Assembly (NCBI GenBank): GCA_043747295.1
Contig: JAYTPK010000127.1
Span: forward strand, 1-18,528
DNA from: JAAFIP01 sp043747295
GTDB taxonomy: Bacteria > Pseudomonadota > Gammaproteobacteria > Burkholderiales > Burkholderiaceae_C
Direction: 5' to 3'
DNA: 18,528 nt
Shown here: positions 1 through 7,295 of the stretch, one piece after another
How the letters are laid out: each line of letters starts with the position of its first letter
Position numbering within the stretch: position 1 is the stretch's first letter
Position numbers and translations under genes: made by a program
Notes under the pieces: model-generated
The model's database searches: none
Seen by the model: only the letters and a program-made list of their open reading frames with translations
Told to the model about the DNA's origin: nothing

Positions 1-400
1 GCAAAAAATCTAACTCTCCATGCGTCACCATCAATCCATTGACCGCGCTGCGCAGCGGCACATGCGCGGCTTGCAAGCGGTGCGTGGGACCATGGATTAA
101 ATAAAACTCCAGTAATCGTTCGGCATAGCGGCCAATGCGCGCCTCGGGGCGCGATTGCATCCACTGGGTAAGTAGGCTGCTGTCAGCCTGCAATACCTCT
201 AGCCACTGCCCTATGCTACGCTGCTCGGTTTCATTAAACACGGCCAGTTGCCCGCCCGCCCGGCGTGCCACTATACTCGCCTGGGGTGCCACCACACTGG
301 CCTGCGGCGCAACCACCAGAGCGGGCGACAGCAGCAGCCAACGCAGTGCCGCCAGATGCTGCGCTGCGCTGGCTGTGGGCGCGGGGCCGTGTGCTGCCAC
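1..400 (-). CDS. DUF1853 family protein, C-terminal part cut off by window edge
   Basis: Reading the minus strand from a GTG at 400 gives an open frame of 133 codons that runs off the left edge. An in-frame TAG at 409-407 makes this GTG the earliest possible start. The N-terminal stretch LAALRWLLLSPAL and the later RIGRYAERLLEFYLIHGP, followed by a charged segment ending HGELDFL, match what I know of the DUF1853 family, which has an N-terminal Leu-Ser-Pro motif and a conserved GRY...LL.F. core. No biochemical function is established for the family. The start lies 29 bases downstream of the quinone oxidoreductase stop on the same strand, so co-transcription is likely. No good Shine-Dalgarno is visible, which fits translational coupling or a weakly translated gene. 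Family assignment is by pattern recognition only. Confidence 0.8.
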   Translation of the reverse strand, partial: MAAHGPAPTASAAQHLAALRWLLLSPALVVAPQASVVAPQASIVARRAGGQLAVFNETEQRSIGQWLEVLQADSSLLTQWMQSRPEARIGRYAERLLEFYLIHGPTHRLQAAHVPLRSAVNGLMVTHGELDFL

Positions 401-429
401 AGTAGCCTATCGCTGCCCGCGCCTAGGCA

Positions 430-1437
430 TCAAGGCAGGAGTACACAAGCGCCCGTGGTCTTGCGTGCTTCTAAATCGCGGTGGGCTTGCTGCACATCGG
501 CCAATGCGTAGCGGTGATTGACTGGAATGGTCACCTTGCCACTGGCCACCATGGCAAACAAGTCATCCGCCATCGCCTGCGTGCTCTCGCGCGTGGCAAT
601 GTGGGTGAACAGCGTGGGGCGCGTTACATACAGCGAGCCTTTGGCACCCAACACGCCAATGTCCAGCGGTGGCACTTTGCCTGATGCGTTGCCAAAGCTG
701 GCCAGCAGGCCAAACGGCGCGATGCAGTCTAAGGATTTTTCTAATGTGTCTTTACCTACTGAGTCGTAGACCACTTTAACGCCACATCCACCGGTGATGT
801 CTTTCACCTTAGCTACAAAATCTTCAGTGGAATAGTTGATGGCATGTGATGCGCCGTGTTCTAGCGCCAGTTTGCATTTAGCGTCAGACCCTGCGGTGCC
901 AATTAACTGCAAGCCCATAGCGCGTGCCCACTGGCAAGCGATTAAGCCTACGCCACCTGCTGCTGCATGGAACAGCACAAAATCGCCTTCTTTCAGGCCG
1001 CCTGCAGGCTGTGTTTTGCGCAGCAGATATTGCGCGGTCAGGCCCTTGAGCATCATGGCTGCACCGGTTTCAAAGCTGATGGCATCTGGCAGTTTGCACA
1101 CACACTTAGCCGGCATCACGCGCACTTCGCAGTAGCTGCCCGGTGGTTGGCTGGCGTACGCTGCGCGGTCGCCCACTTTAAGGTGCGTTACGCCCTCGCC
1201 CACGGCTTCAATCACGCCTGCGCCTTCCATGCCCAGGCGCAGTGGCAAAGGCAGGTTGTACACGCCGCTGCGCTGGTACACGTCAATATAGTTCAGGCCA
1301 ATAGCGTGGTGGCGAATGCGCACCTCACCCGCAGCAGGCTCGCCCACCTGCACGTCAATCAGTTTCATGTTCTCGGGGCCGCCGGCCTGGTCGATAACCA
1401 CTGCTTTGCTGGTCACTGTACTTGTTGCTGCGCTCAT
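430..1437 (-). CDS. qorA: NAD(P)H:quinone oxidoreductase, zinc-free MDR family
   Basis: This 335-residue protein belongs to the quinone-reductase branch of the medium-chain dehydrogenase/reductase superfamily and is close in length to E. coli QorA (327 aa). The N-terminal GroES-like catalytic domain carries GLNYIDVYQRSGVY (residues 47-60) and GMEGAGVIEAVG (69-80). The Rossmann domain has the nucleotide-binding loop AAAGGVG at 158-164. The Cys/His set of zinc alcohol dehydrogenases is absent, as expected for this branch. The family reduces quinones by one electron using NADPH in the cytoplasm. The ATG at 1437 is preceded by GGAAAC, a usable ribosome site. It lies between the EamA transporter (46-base gap) and the DUF1853 gene, all on the minus strand. 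The exact substrate is not determinable. The symbol is by family resemblance. Confidence 0.9.
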   Translation of the reverse strand: MSAATSTVTSKAVVIDQAGGPENMKLIDVQVGEPAAGEVRIRHHAIGLNYIDVYQRSGVYNLPLPLRLGMEGAGVIEAVGEGVTHLKVGDRAAYASQPPGSYCEVRVMPAKCVCKLPDAISFETGAAMMLKGLTAQYLLRKTQPAGGLKEGDFVLFHAAAGGVGLIACQWARAMGLQLIGTAGSDAKCKLALEHGASHAINYSTEDFVAKVKDITGGCGVKVVYDSVGKDTLEKSLDCIAPFGLLASFGNASGKVPPLDIGVLGAKGSLYVTRPTLFTHIATRESTQAMADDLFAMVASGKVTIPVNHRYALADVQQAHRDLEARKTTGACVLLP

Positions 1438-1483
1438 GATGTTTCCAATCGTTTTAAAAATGAATATAAAGCAGCTGTGCTTT

Positions 1484-2413
1484 TTAACTAGCCTTTTTGC
1501 TGCTGACCAAATACACGCCGCCCAATACCAGTACTGTACCCCCGATGATCCACAGATTCATCGGCTCGTTCAATACCAACACACCTAAAAATATCGTTGC
1601 CATCGGGCCTACCATGCCAATTTGGGCCGTGCGTGCTGAGCCCAGACGCTCAATGGCCATCATCACCATCAGCACCGGGGCCACAGTGCAGGCTGTAGCG
1701 TTGAGCAGCGACAGCCACAGCACAGGCGCTGGCACATTAGCCAACAGGTGCGACACACTCAGTGGCCGCAGCAGGGCAAACTGCGCTATACAAAAAAAGC
1801 AGGCTACGCTGGTAGCCAAGCCCGCCAAGCGCAGGCTGCCCAGTTGCTGCACCAGCTGACCGCTGTAGCTTAAATACACAGCATAGGCCACCGCACTGCC
1901 AAACACCAGTGCGGTGCCCAAGCCTACGTTCAGCCCTTCTAGCTTCACCTCATGCCCAAACACCAGCAGCACGCCAGCGTAGCTCAGCGCAAAAGCCCCC
2001 ATCTGGCGGCGCGTAATTTTTTTGCCCCACACCAATCTGCCCAGCAGCAGCACGATGGTGGGGTTCAAATACAAAATCAGCCGCTCTAGGCTGGCGGTGA
2101 TGTATTGCAAACCTGCAAAGTCTAAAAAACTGGCTAGGTAATAGCCCGTAAAGCCCAAGAAAACCACCTGCAGCCACTGCTTGCGTGTCAACGGTGCTTT
2201 GCCGCGACTGGCCCACCAGGATAGTATTAAAAAGAACGGCAGCGCCAGCAACATGCGCAGCATCAGCAGCGTGACAGCGTCTACACCATAGCGGTAACCC
2301 AGCTTCACAATGATGGCCTTGCCGCTGAATGCGATGGATCCCGTTAGCGCCAACGCCACACCAACTGCTATGCTTTTAGTAGCTTCTTGAGCAGTAGAGA
2401 CTTGGACTACCAA
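1484..2413 (-). CDS. EamA/DMT-superfamily inner-membrane transporter
   Basis: The protein has 309 residues and about ten hydrophobic segments arranged as two EamA repeats, for example residues 16-30, 45-65, 92-110 and 118-130, with the second half mirroring the first. It ends in SSKKAS, a positively charged tail. DMT-family proteins export small metabolites such as amino acids; the substrate is unknown. The start is doubtful. The longest frame begins at TTG 2413, which itself lies inside a palindromic repeat (2375-2422), so about the first 14 residues (VVQVSTAQEATKS) are repeat-encoded. An ATG at 2427 is in another frame and stops after six codons. GTG at 2359 is an alternative start just before the first membrane helix. 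It is closely followed by qorA and preceded by ggt on the same strand. Confidence 0.85.
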   Translation of the reverse strand: MVVQVSTAQEATKSIAVGVALALTGSIAFSGKAIIVKLGYRYGVDAVTLLMLRMLLALPFFLILSWWASRGKAPLTRKQWLQVVFLGFTGYYLASFLDFAGLQYITASLERLILYLNPTIVLLLGRLVWGKKITRRQMGAFALSYAGVLLVFGHEVKLEGLNVGLGTALVFGSAVAYAVYLSYSGQLVQQLGSLRLAGLATSVACFFCIAQFALLRPLSVSHLLANVPAPVLWLSLLNATACTVAPVLMVMMAIERLGSARTAQIGMVGPMATIFLGVLVLNEPMNLWIIGGTVLVLGGVYLVSSKKAS

Positions 2414-2422
2414 GGTATTTTC
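2375..2422 (+). repeat. Palindromic repeat copy A, inside transporter 5' end
   Basis: This copy shares the core GAGCAGTAGAGACTTGGACT with copies B to E, about 80% identical to copy B by eye. The right inner stem CTTGG/CCAAG is perfect. The left inner stem CTTCT/AGCAG has one mismatch. It covers the TTG start and the first dozen codons of the minus-strand transporter gene, encoding VVQVSTAQEAT. The same repeat frame is read in pgeF (copy C). Confidence 0.85.
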
Positions 2423-2461
2423 TTCATAAATTGCCGATTTTCAATCAACTTAGCAGCTAGT

Positions 2462-4087
2462 TTAAAACCCTGCAGCTAAACCATCGCGCCGCGCATCGCT
2501 GGCAGCAATGTAGCCTAAGTCAGCTGCATTGCCAGCACCTTCGTCAGCGCGCCAAATAAACTGGCCTGCGCCAAAGTCTTGGTACGAGTCGTTGATTACC
2601 TCGGTGTGGTGGCCACGGTCTTTCAGGGCTTGCACAGTGCTGGCATCCATCGCGGCTTCTACGTTGATCTCTAGCCCCGCGTTGTAGCGCCAGCGCGGCG
2701 CGTCACACGCGGCTTGCGGGTTTTGCTTGTAATCGAGCATGCGCACCAGCGTTTGCATGTGGCCCTGCGGCTGCATATTGGCCCCCATCACGCCGTAGCT
2801 CATCACTGGCTTGCCATTTTTTGACACGAAAGCTGGAATGATGGTGTGAAACGGCCGCTTGCCTGAAGCCACCACGTTCGGGTTGGCAGCGTCCAGGCTA
2901 AAGGCGTGGCCACGGTTTTGCAGGCTGATGCCAAAGGTGGGCTCTACACAGCCCGAACCAAAGCCCATGTAGTTGCTTTGGATAAAGCTCACCATCATGC
3001 CGCTTTCGTCGGCAGCACTCAGATAAATGGTGCCGCCTTTCACAGGGTTACCTGCTCCAAAATCTTGCGCTTTTTTCATGTTGATCAGTTTCGCACGCTC
3101 GGCAAGATATGCGTCATCTAGCATTTGCGCGGCGGTCACCGCCATTGACGATGGCTCGGCGACAAACTTGTACACGTCAGCAAACGCCAGCTTCATCGCC
3201 TCGATTTGCAGGTGCTGCGAATCTACACCGTCTACCGGCAGTGACGCGATGTCAAACTTGTCCAAAATACCTAGGGCTATCAGCGCAGCAATGCCCTGCC
3301 CGTTGGGCGGGATCTCATGCAGTGTGTAGCCACGGTAGTTTTTTGCAATAGGCGTGACCCACTCGGCTTGGTAGGCTGCAAAATCTGCCGCAGTCAGGCT
3401 GCCGCCATGTGCAGCGCTAAATTTTTCAATGGCATGCGCTATCTCGCCACCATACAACGCTGCACCTTTGGTAGCGCCAATCGCCCGCAGCGCCTTGGCT
3501 GCAGCTGCAAACTTAAACAGTTCACCCACTTGCGGTGCACGGCCCCACGGTAAAAAGCTTTGCGCAAAGCCAGGCATGCCTTTAAGCTCATTTGTGGCTG
3601 CCGCCCACTTTTGCTGAACCACAGGAGGCAGCAAATAACCGCGCTCGGCTATTTGCGCAGCAGGCTCCATCAGGTCGGCAAAGGGCAGCTTGCCAAAGCG
3701 CTCGCTCATCATCGCCCAGCTGCTGACTGCGCCGGGCACGGTAATGCTATCCATCCCGCGTTTAGGTGGCGTTTTAGCATCGTGGCCATATTTTTTACGA
3801 AAATAATCAGGGCTCCAGCTGTGCGGTGCACGGCCTGATGCGTTGATACCGTGTAGCTGCTGGCCGTCCCAGATGAGGCCAAACGAGTCGCTGCCCAGGC
3901 CGTTGCTCACAGGCTCGCACACCGTCATGGCGGCGGCGGCGGCAATAGCGGCATCTACCGCGTTGCCCCCTGCGTACAGCATGCGCAGGCCCGCTTGCGC
4001 GGCCAGCGGGTGCGATGTGCTGACGACATTGCGTGCAAACACAGGGATGCGGGTGGTGGTGTAGGGGTTAGAAAAATTGAAGTCCAT
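2462..4087 (-). CDS. ggt: Gamma-glutamyltransferase family Ntn-hydrolase
   Basis: The 541-residue protein matches the gamma-glutamyltransferase family along its whole length: ASTSHPLA-like VVSTSHPLAA (21-30), GGNAVDAAIA (40-49), the substrate loop ASGRAP (83-88), GMDSITVPGAVSSW (111-124), PPNGQG (260-265) and the autocleavage region GGTIYLSAAD (351-360), where Thr353 is the expected nucleophile and new N terminus of the small subunit. There is no signal peptide, so a cytoplasmic enzyme is likely, unlike periplasmic E. coli Ggt. Members cleave or transfer gamma-glutamyl groups from glutathione or gamma-glutamyl amides; some distant members act on acyl substrates such as cephalosporins. The start ATG at 4087 faces the regulator across a 50-base divergent gap. 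The substrate is not determinable. Confidence 0.9.
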   Translation of the reverse strand: MDFNFSNPYTTTRIPVFARNVVSTSHPLAAQAGLRMLYAGGNAVDAAIAAAAAMTVCEPVSNGLGSDSFGLIWDGQQLHGINASGRAPHSWSPDYFRKKYGHDAKTPPKRGMDSITVPGAVSSWAMMSERFGKLPFADLMEPAAQIAERGYLLPPVVQQKWAAATNELKGMPGFAQSFLPWGRAPQVGELFKFAAAAKALRAIGATKGAALYGGEIAHAIEKFSAAHGGSLTAADFAAYQAEWVTPIAKNYRGYTLHEIPPNGQGIAALIALGILDKFDIASLPVDGVDSQHLQIEAMKLAFADVYKFVAEPSSMAVTAAQMLDDAYLAERAKLINMKKAQDFGAGNPVKGGTIYLSAADESGMMVSFIQSNYMGFGSGCVEPTFGISLQNRGHAFSLDAANPNVVASGKRPFHTIIPAFVSKNGKPVMSYGVMGANMQPQGHMQTLVRMLDYKQNPQAACDAPRWRYNAGLEINVEAAMDASTVQALKDRGHHTEVINDSYQDFGAGQFIWRADEGAGNAADLGYIAASDARRDGLAAGF

Positions 4088-4127
4088 GGCTGATTATCGG
4101 CCTTATGATGCAAGCCAATGTAACTCT

Positions 4128-4131
4128 GGAG
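4128..4131 (+). promoter_or_regulatory. Shine-Dalgarno GGAG that sets the regulator start at GTG 4138
   Basis: GGAG is followed by a six-base spacer and GTG at 4138. The upstream in-frame ATG codons at 4105 and 4108 have no comparable site. Confidence 0.6.
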
Positions 4132-4137
4132 TCAAAA

Positions 4138-4875
4138 GTGTCCGACACCGCCCTGCTAATTGACGTGATGAAGCAAGAGCTGAAAGCGCAAGATATGACT
4201 TACGCCGATGTGGCCCAGGCGCTAGACATGAGCGAGTCCAGCGTGAAACGCATGTTCAGCAAAAAAGAAATGCCGCTCACCCGCGTAGACGATATTTGCC
4301 GCCTGCTGAACACCGACTTTGCCGAAATATCACGCCGTGTCAGCCAAGCCGTACCCCTGACCAGCGAACTGACCTACGAGCAAGAGATAGCGGTCAGCAA
4401 GGACCCCAAGCTGCTGCTGTGCGCCATTTGCGTGCTGAGCTACTGGGCTTTTGAGCAAATTGTGCAAACCTACCAAATCACCGAGGCCGAGACCACACGC
4501 TGCCTAACCACCCTGGACAAACTGGGTGTGATCGAGCTAAAACCACTGAACCGCTACCGCCTGAAGGTGGCTAAAACCTTTAAATGGCGCAGCGACGGCC
4601 CGATCAGGCAGTTCTTTTTGCAGCACGTGGTGGGCGAATATTTTGGTGGCCGGTTTGACCGCGAAGGCGAAACCCTGATGATGGTGCACGGCAACATCAA
4701 CCGGTCGATTGCCCCCGCCTTTGTAGAGCGCCTGCAGCGCATAGGCGAAGACTTTTCTAAACAACACCTGGCCGACCAAAAGATGGATGTAAAACACCGC
4801 GACGGTTTTACGATGATCGTAGGCCTGCGGCGCTGGGAGTTTTCGGCGTTTACAGGCTTGCGCAGAAAAGAATAA
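4138..4875 (+). CDS. XRE-type helix-turn-helix transcriptional regulator
   Basis: About 245 residues. The N-terminal domain (roughly residues 8-62 from the GTG start) has the XRE/Cro pattern: MTYADVAQALDMSESSVKRMF followed by PLTRVDDICRLLNTD. A middle segment, TEAETTRCLTTLDKLGVIELK, looks like a winged-helix element, and the C-terminal part has no motif I recognise. I prefer GTG 4138 because a GGAG sits six bases upstream. ATG 4105 is an in-frame alternative that adds 11 residues and would leave only 17 bases between the two divergent genes. The gene is divergent from ggt, which makes control of the ggt side a natural guess but no more. It ends at a strong bidirectional terminator. Ligand and operator are unknown. 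Confidence 0.85.
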   Translation: MSDTALLIDVMKQELKAQDMTYADVAQALDMSESSVKRMFSKKEMPLTRVDDICRLLNTDFAEISRRVSQAVPLTSELTYEQEIAVSKDPKLLLCAICVLSYWAFEQIVQTYQITEAETTRCLTTLDKLGVIELKPLNRYRLKVAKTFKWRSDGPIRQFFLQHVVGEYFGGRFDREGETLMMVHGNINRSIAPAFVERLQRIGEDFSKQHLADQKMDVKHRDGFTMIVGLRRWEFSAFTGLRRKE

Positions 4876-4901
4876 AAAAGACTGCCGCAGCAGTCTTTTT
4901 T
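4874..4901. terminator. Bidirectional rho-independent terminator
   Basis: A perfect 6-bp GC-containing stem GACTGC/GCAGTC with loop CGCA is flanked by six A on the left and six T on the right, extending the pairing to 12 bp. It starts at the regulator stop codon and lies 20 bases past the phaB stop on the other strand. It can therefore end transcription from both convergent units. Confidence 0.92.
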
Positions 4902-4921
4902 ATTGGCAGCGCCATCGCGCA

Positions 4922-5659
4922 TTACCCCATGTGCAAACCACCGTTGAGCGAGAAGTCTGCGCCTGTGGCGTAGCCGCCTTCGGCTGACGATATCCACGAG
5001 ATGATGGAGGCGATTTCTTCGGGGGTGCCCAGACGCTTGGCGGGCACGCCAGAGACGATTTTCTCCAGCACGTCGGGGCGGATGGCTTTGACCATGTCGG
5101 TGCCGATGTAGCCTGGGCTTACGGTGTTGACCGTCACGCCTTTGCTTGCCACCTCTTGCGCCAGAGCCATGGTAAAGCCGTGCAAACCGGCTTTGGCGGT
5201 GGAATAGTTCACCTGGCCAAACTGGCCTTTTTGGCCGTTGACCGATGAAATATTGATGATGCGACCATAGCCTGCTTCGATCATGCCTTCAATGACTTGT
5301 TTGGTCACGTTGAACATGCTGTCCAAGTTGGTGGAGATCACGGCGTCCCAGTCGGCTTTGCTCATTTTGCGGAACTGACCGTCGCGGGTAATGCCTGCGT
5401 TGTTGACCAGCACGGCTACAGGGCCGTGTTCTGTACGCACTTTTTCAAATGCGGCTACCGTGCTGTCCCACTCGCCTACGTTGCCCACGCTGGCATAGAA
5501 GGTGTAGCCCAAGGCTTTTTGTTCGTCGATCCACTTGGTGAAGTCGCGCGTGGGGCCGCAGCCCGCGATAACTTTAAAACCGTCTTTGTGCAAGCGCTGG
5601 CAAATAGCGGTACCAATGCCGCCCATGCCACCGGTAACGTATGCGATTTTTTGACTCAT
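4922..5659 (-). CDS. phaB: Acetoacetyl-CoA reductase
   Basis: This 245-residue short-chain dehydrogenase is of near-standard length for PhaB (246 aa in Cupriavidus). It has the NADPH-binding TGGMGGIG at 9-16, NNAG at 86-89 and the catalytic Ser138/Ser139, Tyr152 and Lys156 in ISSVNGQKGQFGQVNYSTAK. The PhaB-typical LNGGLHMG ends the protein. It reduces acetoacetyl-CoA to (R)-3-hydroxybutyryl-CoA with NADPH, the second step of PHB synthesis, in the cytoplasm. The ATG at 5659 has GAGGAAC upstream. It is the last gene of the minus-strand pha operon. The 169-base gap after phaA contains palindromic repeat copy B, and transcription should end at 4874-4901. Confidence 0.96.
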   Translation of the reverse strand: MSQKIAYVTGGMGGIGTAICQRLHKDGFKVIAGCGPTRDFTKWIDEQKALGYTFYASVGNVGEWDSTVAAFEKVRTEHGPVAVLVNNAGITRDGQFRKMSKADWDAVISTNLDSMFNVTKQVIEGMIEAGYGRIINISSVNGQKGQFGQVNYSTAKAGLHGFTMALAQEVASKGVTVNTVSPGYIGTDMVKAIRPDVLEKIVSGVPAKRLGTPEEIASIISWISSAEGGYATGADFSLNGGLHMG

Positions 5660-5701
5660 GATGTTCCTCGTCTCTTTCTTTAAATTAAACCAATTACTAT
5701 C

Positions 5702-5749
5702 AAAAAAATAGCTGCTTGAGCAGTAAATACTTGGACTACCAAGCTATTT
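5702..5749 (+). repeat. Palindromic repeat copy B, phaA-phaB intergenic
   Basis: This is the most perfect copy. The outer stem AAATAG/CTATTT encloses two hairpins, CTGCT-tg-AGCAG and CTTGG-acta-CCAAG, separated by TAAATA. This predicts a three-way junction in single-stranded DNA or RNA. It lies in the transcribed phaA-phaB spacer and so would appear in the operon mRNA. Confidence 0.9.
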
Positions 5750-5828
5750 AACTACTAAAACAGCATTTACAGCAGAGGGAAAGCACCTAAAGCGATGTCA
5801 AAAGGTACTCTGCGCACTGCCCGCATTT

Positions 5829-7010
5829 TTAAGCGCGCTCAATACACATCGACACGCCCATGCCGCCGCCAATGCACAGGGCAGCGACGCCTTTTTTGGC
5901 ATCAGTGCGCTGCATTTCGTGCAGCAGCGTCACCAAGATGCGGCAACCTGACGCACCAATAGGGTGGCCAATAGCGATGGCGCCGCCGTTGACGTTAACC
6001 TTGGCCGCGTCGATGCCCAGCTCTTTATTGACAGCGCAGGCCTGTGCAGCAAAGGCTTCGTTCAGCTCAAACAAATCAACGTCTGCGGCCTTCCAGCCAG
6101 CGCGTTCCAGCGCCTTGCGGGTAGCAGGCACGGGGCCCATGCCCATGGTGGCGGGGTCTAGCCCGCTGGTGCCGAAGGACACAATACGTGCCAGCGGTGT
6201 GAGGCCCAGCGCCTTGGCTTTAGCAGCCGACATGACGACTACGGCGGCAGCGCCGTCGTTGAGGCCTGAAGCATTGCCAGCAGTCACGCCACCGGCTTTG
6301 TCAAACGCTGGGCGCAGGCCAGCCAGCACTTCAGCGCTGGTTTTTTTGTTGATGAATTCATCGCTGTTAAAAACAATCGCGTCGCCTTTTTTTTGTGGAA
6401 TGACCACGTCTACGATTTCAGCAGCAAACTTACCAGCTGCTTGCGCAGCTGCAGCCTTGGTTTGCGAGCCCAGCGCCAGCGCGTCTTGCGCCTCGCGGGT
6501 GATGCTGTGCGCCTTGGCCACGTTCTCGGCGGTGATGCCCATGTGGTATTGGTTGTACACGTCCCACAGGCCGTCCACAATCATGGTGTCTTGCATCTTC
6601 CAGTCGCCCATGCGCTGGCCGTCGCGGCTGCCCATCACCACGTGGGGTGATGCGCTCATGTTCTCTTGACCACCGGCGACCACAATGTCGCTGTCACCCC
6701 AAGCCACGGCTTGCGCGGCCAGCATGACGGCTTTGAGGCCTGAGCCGCATACGGCGTTGATGGTGAGCGCCGGGGTTTCTTTGGCTACGCCTGCCTTCAT
6801 CATCGCTTGGCGCGCGGGGTTTTGGCCACTGCCCGCAGTGAGCACTTGGCCCATGATGACTTCGCCAATCTGGCTTGCGTCTAGCTTGGCTCTGGCAATA
6901 GCTTCTTTGATAACAATAGCACCCAGATCGGGGGCAGATACCTTGGCGAGCGAGCCGCCAAACTTGCCTACGGCGGTACGGACGGCGGATACGATAACGA
7001 TGTCTTGCAT
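5829..7010 (-). CDS. phaA: Acetyl-CoA C-acetyltransferase (beta-ketothiolase)
   Basis: The 393-residue thiolase is collinear with Zoogloea ramigera PhaA. The nucleophile Cys88 sits in NAVCGSGLKAV, His349 in IGHPIGASG and the second active-site Cys379 in LCIGGGMG. It condenses two acetyl-CoA to acetoacetyl-CoA, the first PHB step, in the cytoplasm. The ATG at 7010 is preceded by AAGGA with six bases of spacing. It is the middle gene of phaC-phaA-phaB. It is separated from phaC by 285 bases filled by an inverted repeat pair and from phaB by repeat copy B, so the three genes may not form a single evenly translated message. No lesion is visible. Confidence 0.97.
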   Translation of the reverse strand: MQDIVIVSAVRTAVGKFGGSLAKVSAPDLGAIVIKEAIARAKLDASQIGEVIMGQVLTAGSGQNPARQAMMKAGVAKETPALTINAVCGSGLKAVMLAAQAVAWGDSDIVVAGGQENMSASPHVVMGSRDGQRMGDWKMQDTMIVDGLWDVYNQYHMGITAENVAKAHSITREAQDALALGSQTKAAAAQAAGKFAAEIVDVVIPQKKGDAIVFNSDEFINKKTSAEVLAGLRPAFDKAGGVTAGNASGLNDGAAAVVVMSAAKAKALGLTPLARIVSFGTSGLDPATMGMGPVPATRKALERAGWKAADVDLFELNEAFAAQACAVNKELGIDAAKVNVNGGAIAIGHPIGASGCRILVTLLHEMQRTDAKKGVAALCIGGGMGVSMCIERA

Positions 7011-7065
7011 AGGATTTCCTTTGGATTTACTTTAGTGGGTTGGTTTATCTTAGGTTTAAGTTAGA

Positions 7066-7274
7066 GATTTTTTGAACGCAGAGGGCGCGAAGGTTACGCA
7101 GAGGACGCAAAAAGAAATACAAAAATTAATACCAAAATGCAGTTTTTAATCTTGCCTTTTACTAATTAGAGTAATGAATTTTAATTTTGTATTTTTTATC
7201 TTCTTTTGGTTTTCTTTTTTGGTTTTCTTCTGCGCTCTCTGCGTAACCTTCGCGTCCTCTGCGTTCAAAAAATC
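7066..7274. repeat. Inverted repeat pair of the 'CGCAGAG' type in phaC-phaA spacer
   Basis: Arms 7066-7117 and 7223-7274 are reverse complements. The outer 38 positions differ once, then the match decays. Each arm contains two spaced copies of ACGCAGAGGRCGC about 20 bases apart (7076-7088 and 7096-7108 on the left). The roughly 105-base spacer between the arms is strongly AT-rich and has no gene. The structure is transcribed if phaC and phaA share a message. It looks like a miniature non-coding element. No transposase or clear target duplication is seen. Confidence 0.85.
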
Positions 7275-7295
7275 CCCGCATTACGTATTAGTCTT

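Noticed and set aside
1468..1485. Hairpin AAAGCA-gctg-TGCTTT between transporter and qorA
   Set aside because: The short AT-rich stem has no clean T-run on the transcribed strand; not convincing as a terminator.
967..1491. 174-codon plus-strand frame opposite qorA
   Set aside because: Antisense to an intact conserved gene, rich in His and Ala, with no recognisable domain.
5860..6669. 269-codon open frame on the plus strand opposite phaA
   Set aside because: It is the antisense image of a well-conserved thiolase gene with skewed composition; long shadow frames are common in GC-rich DNA.
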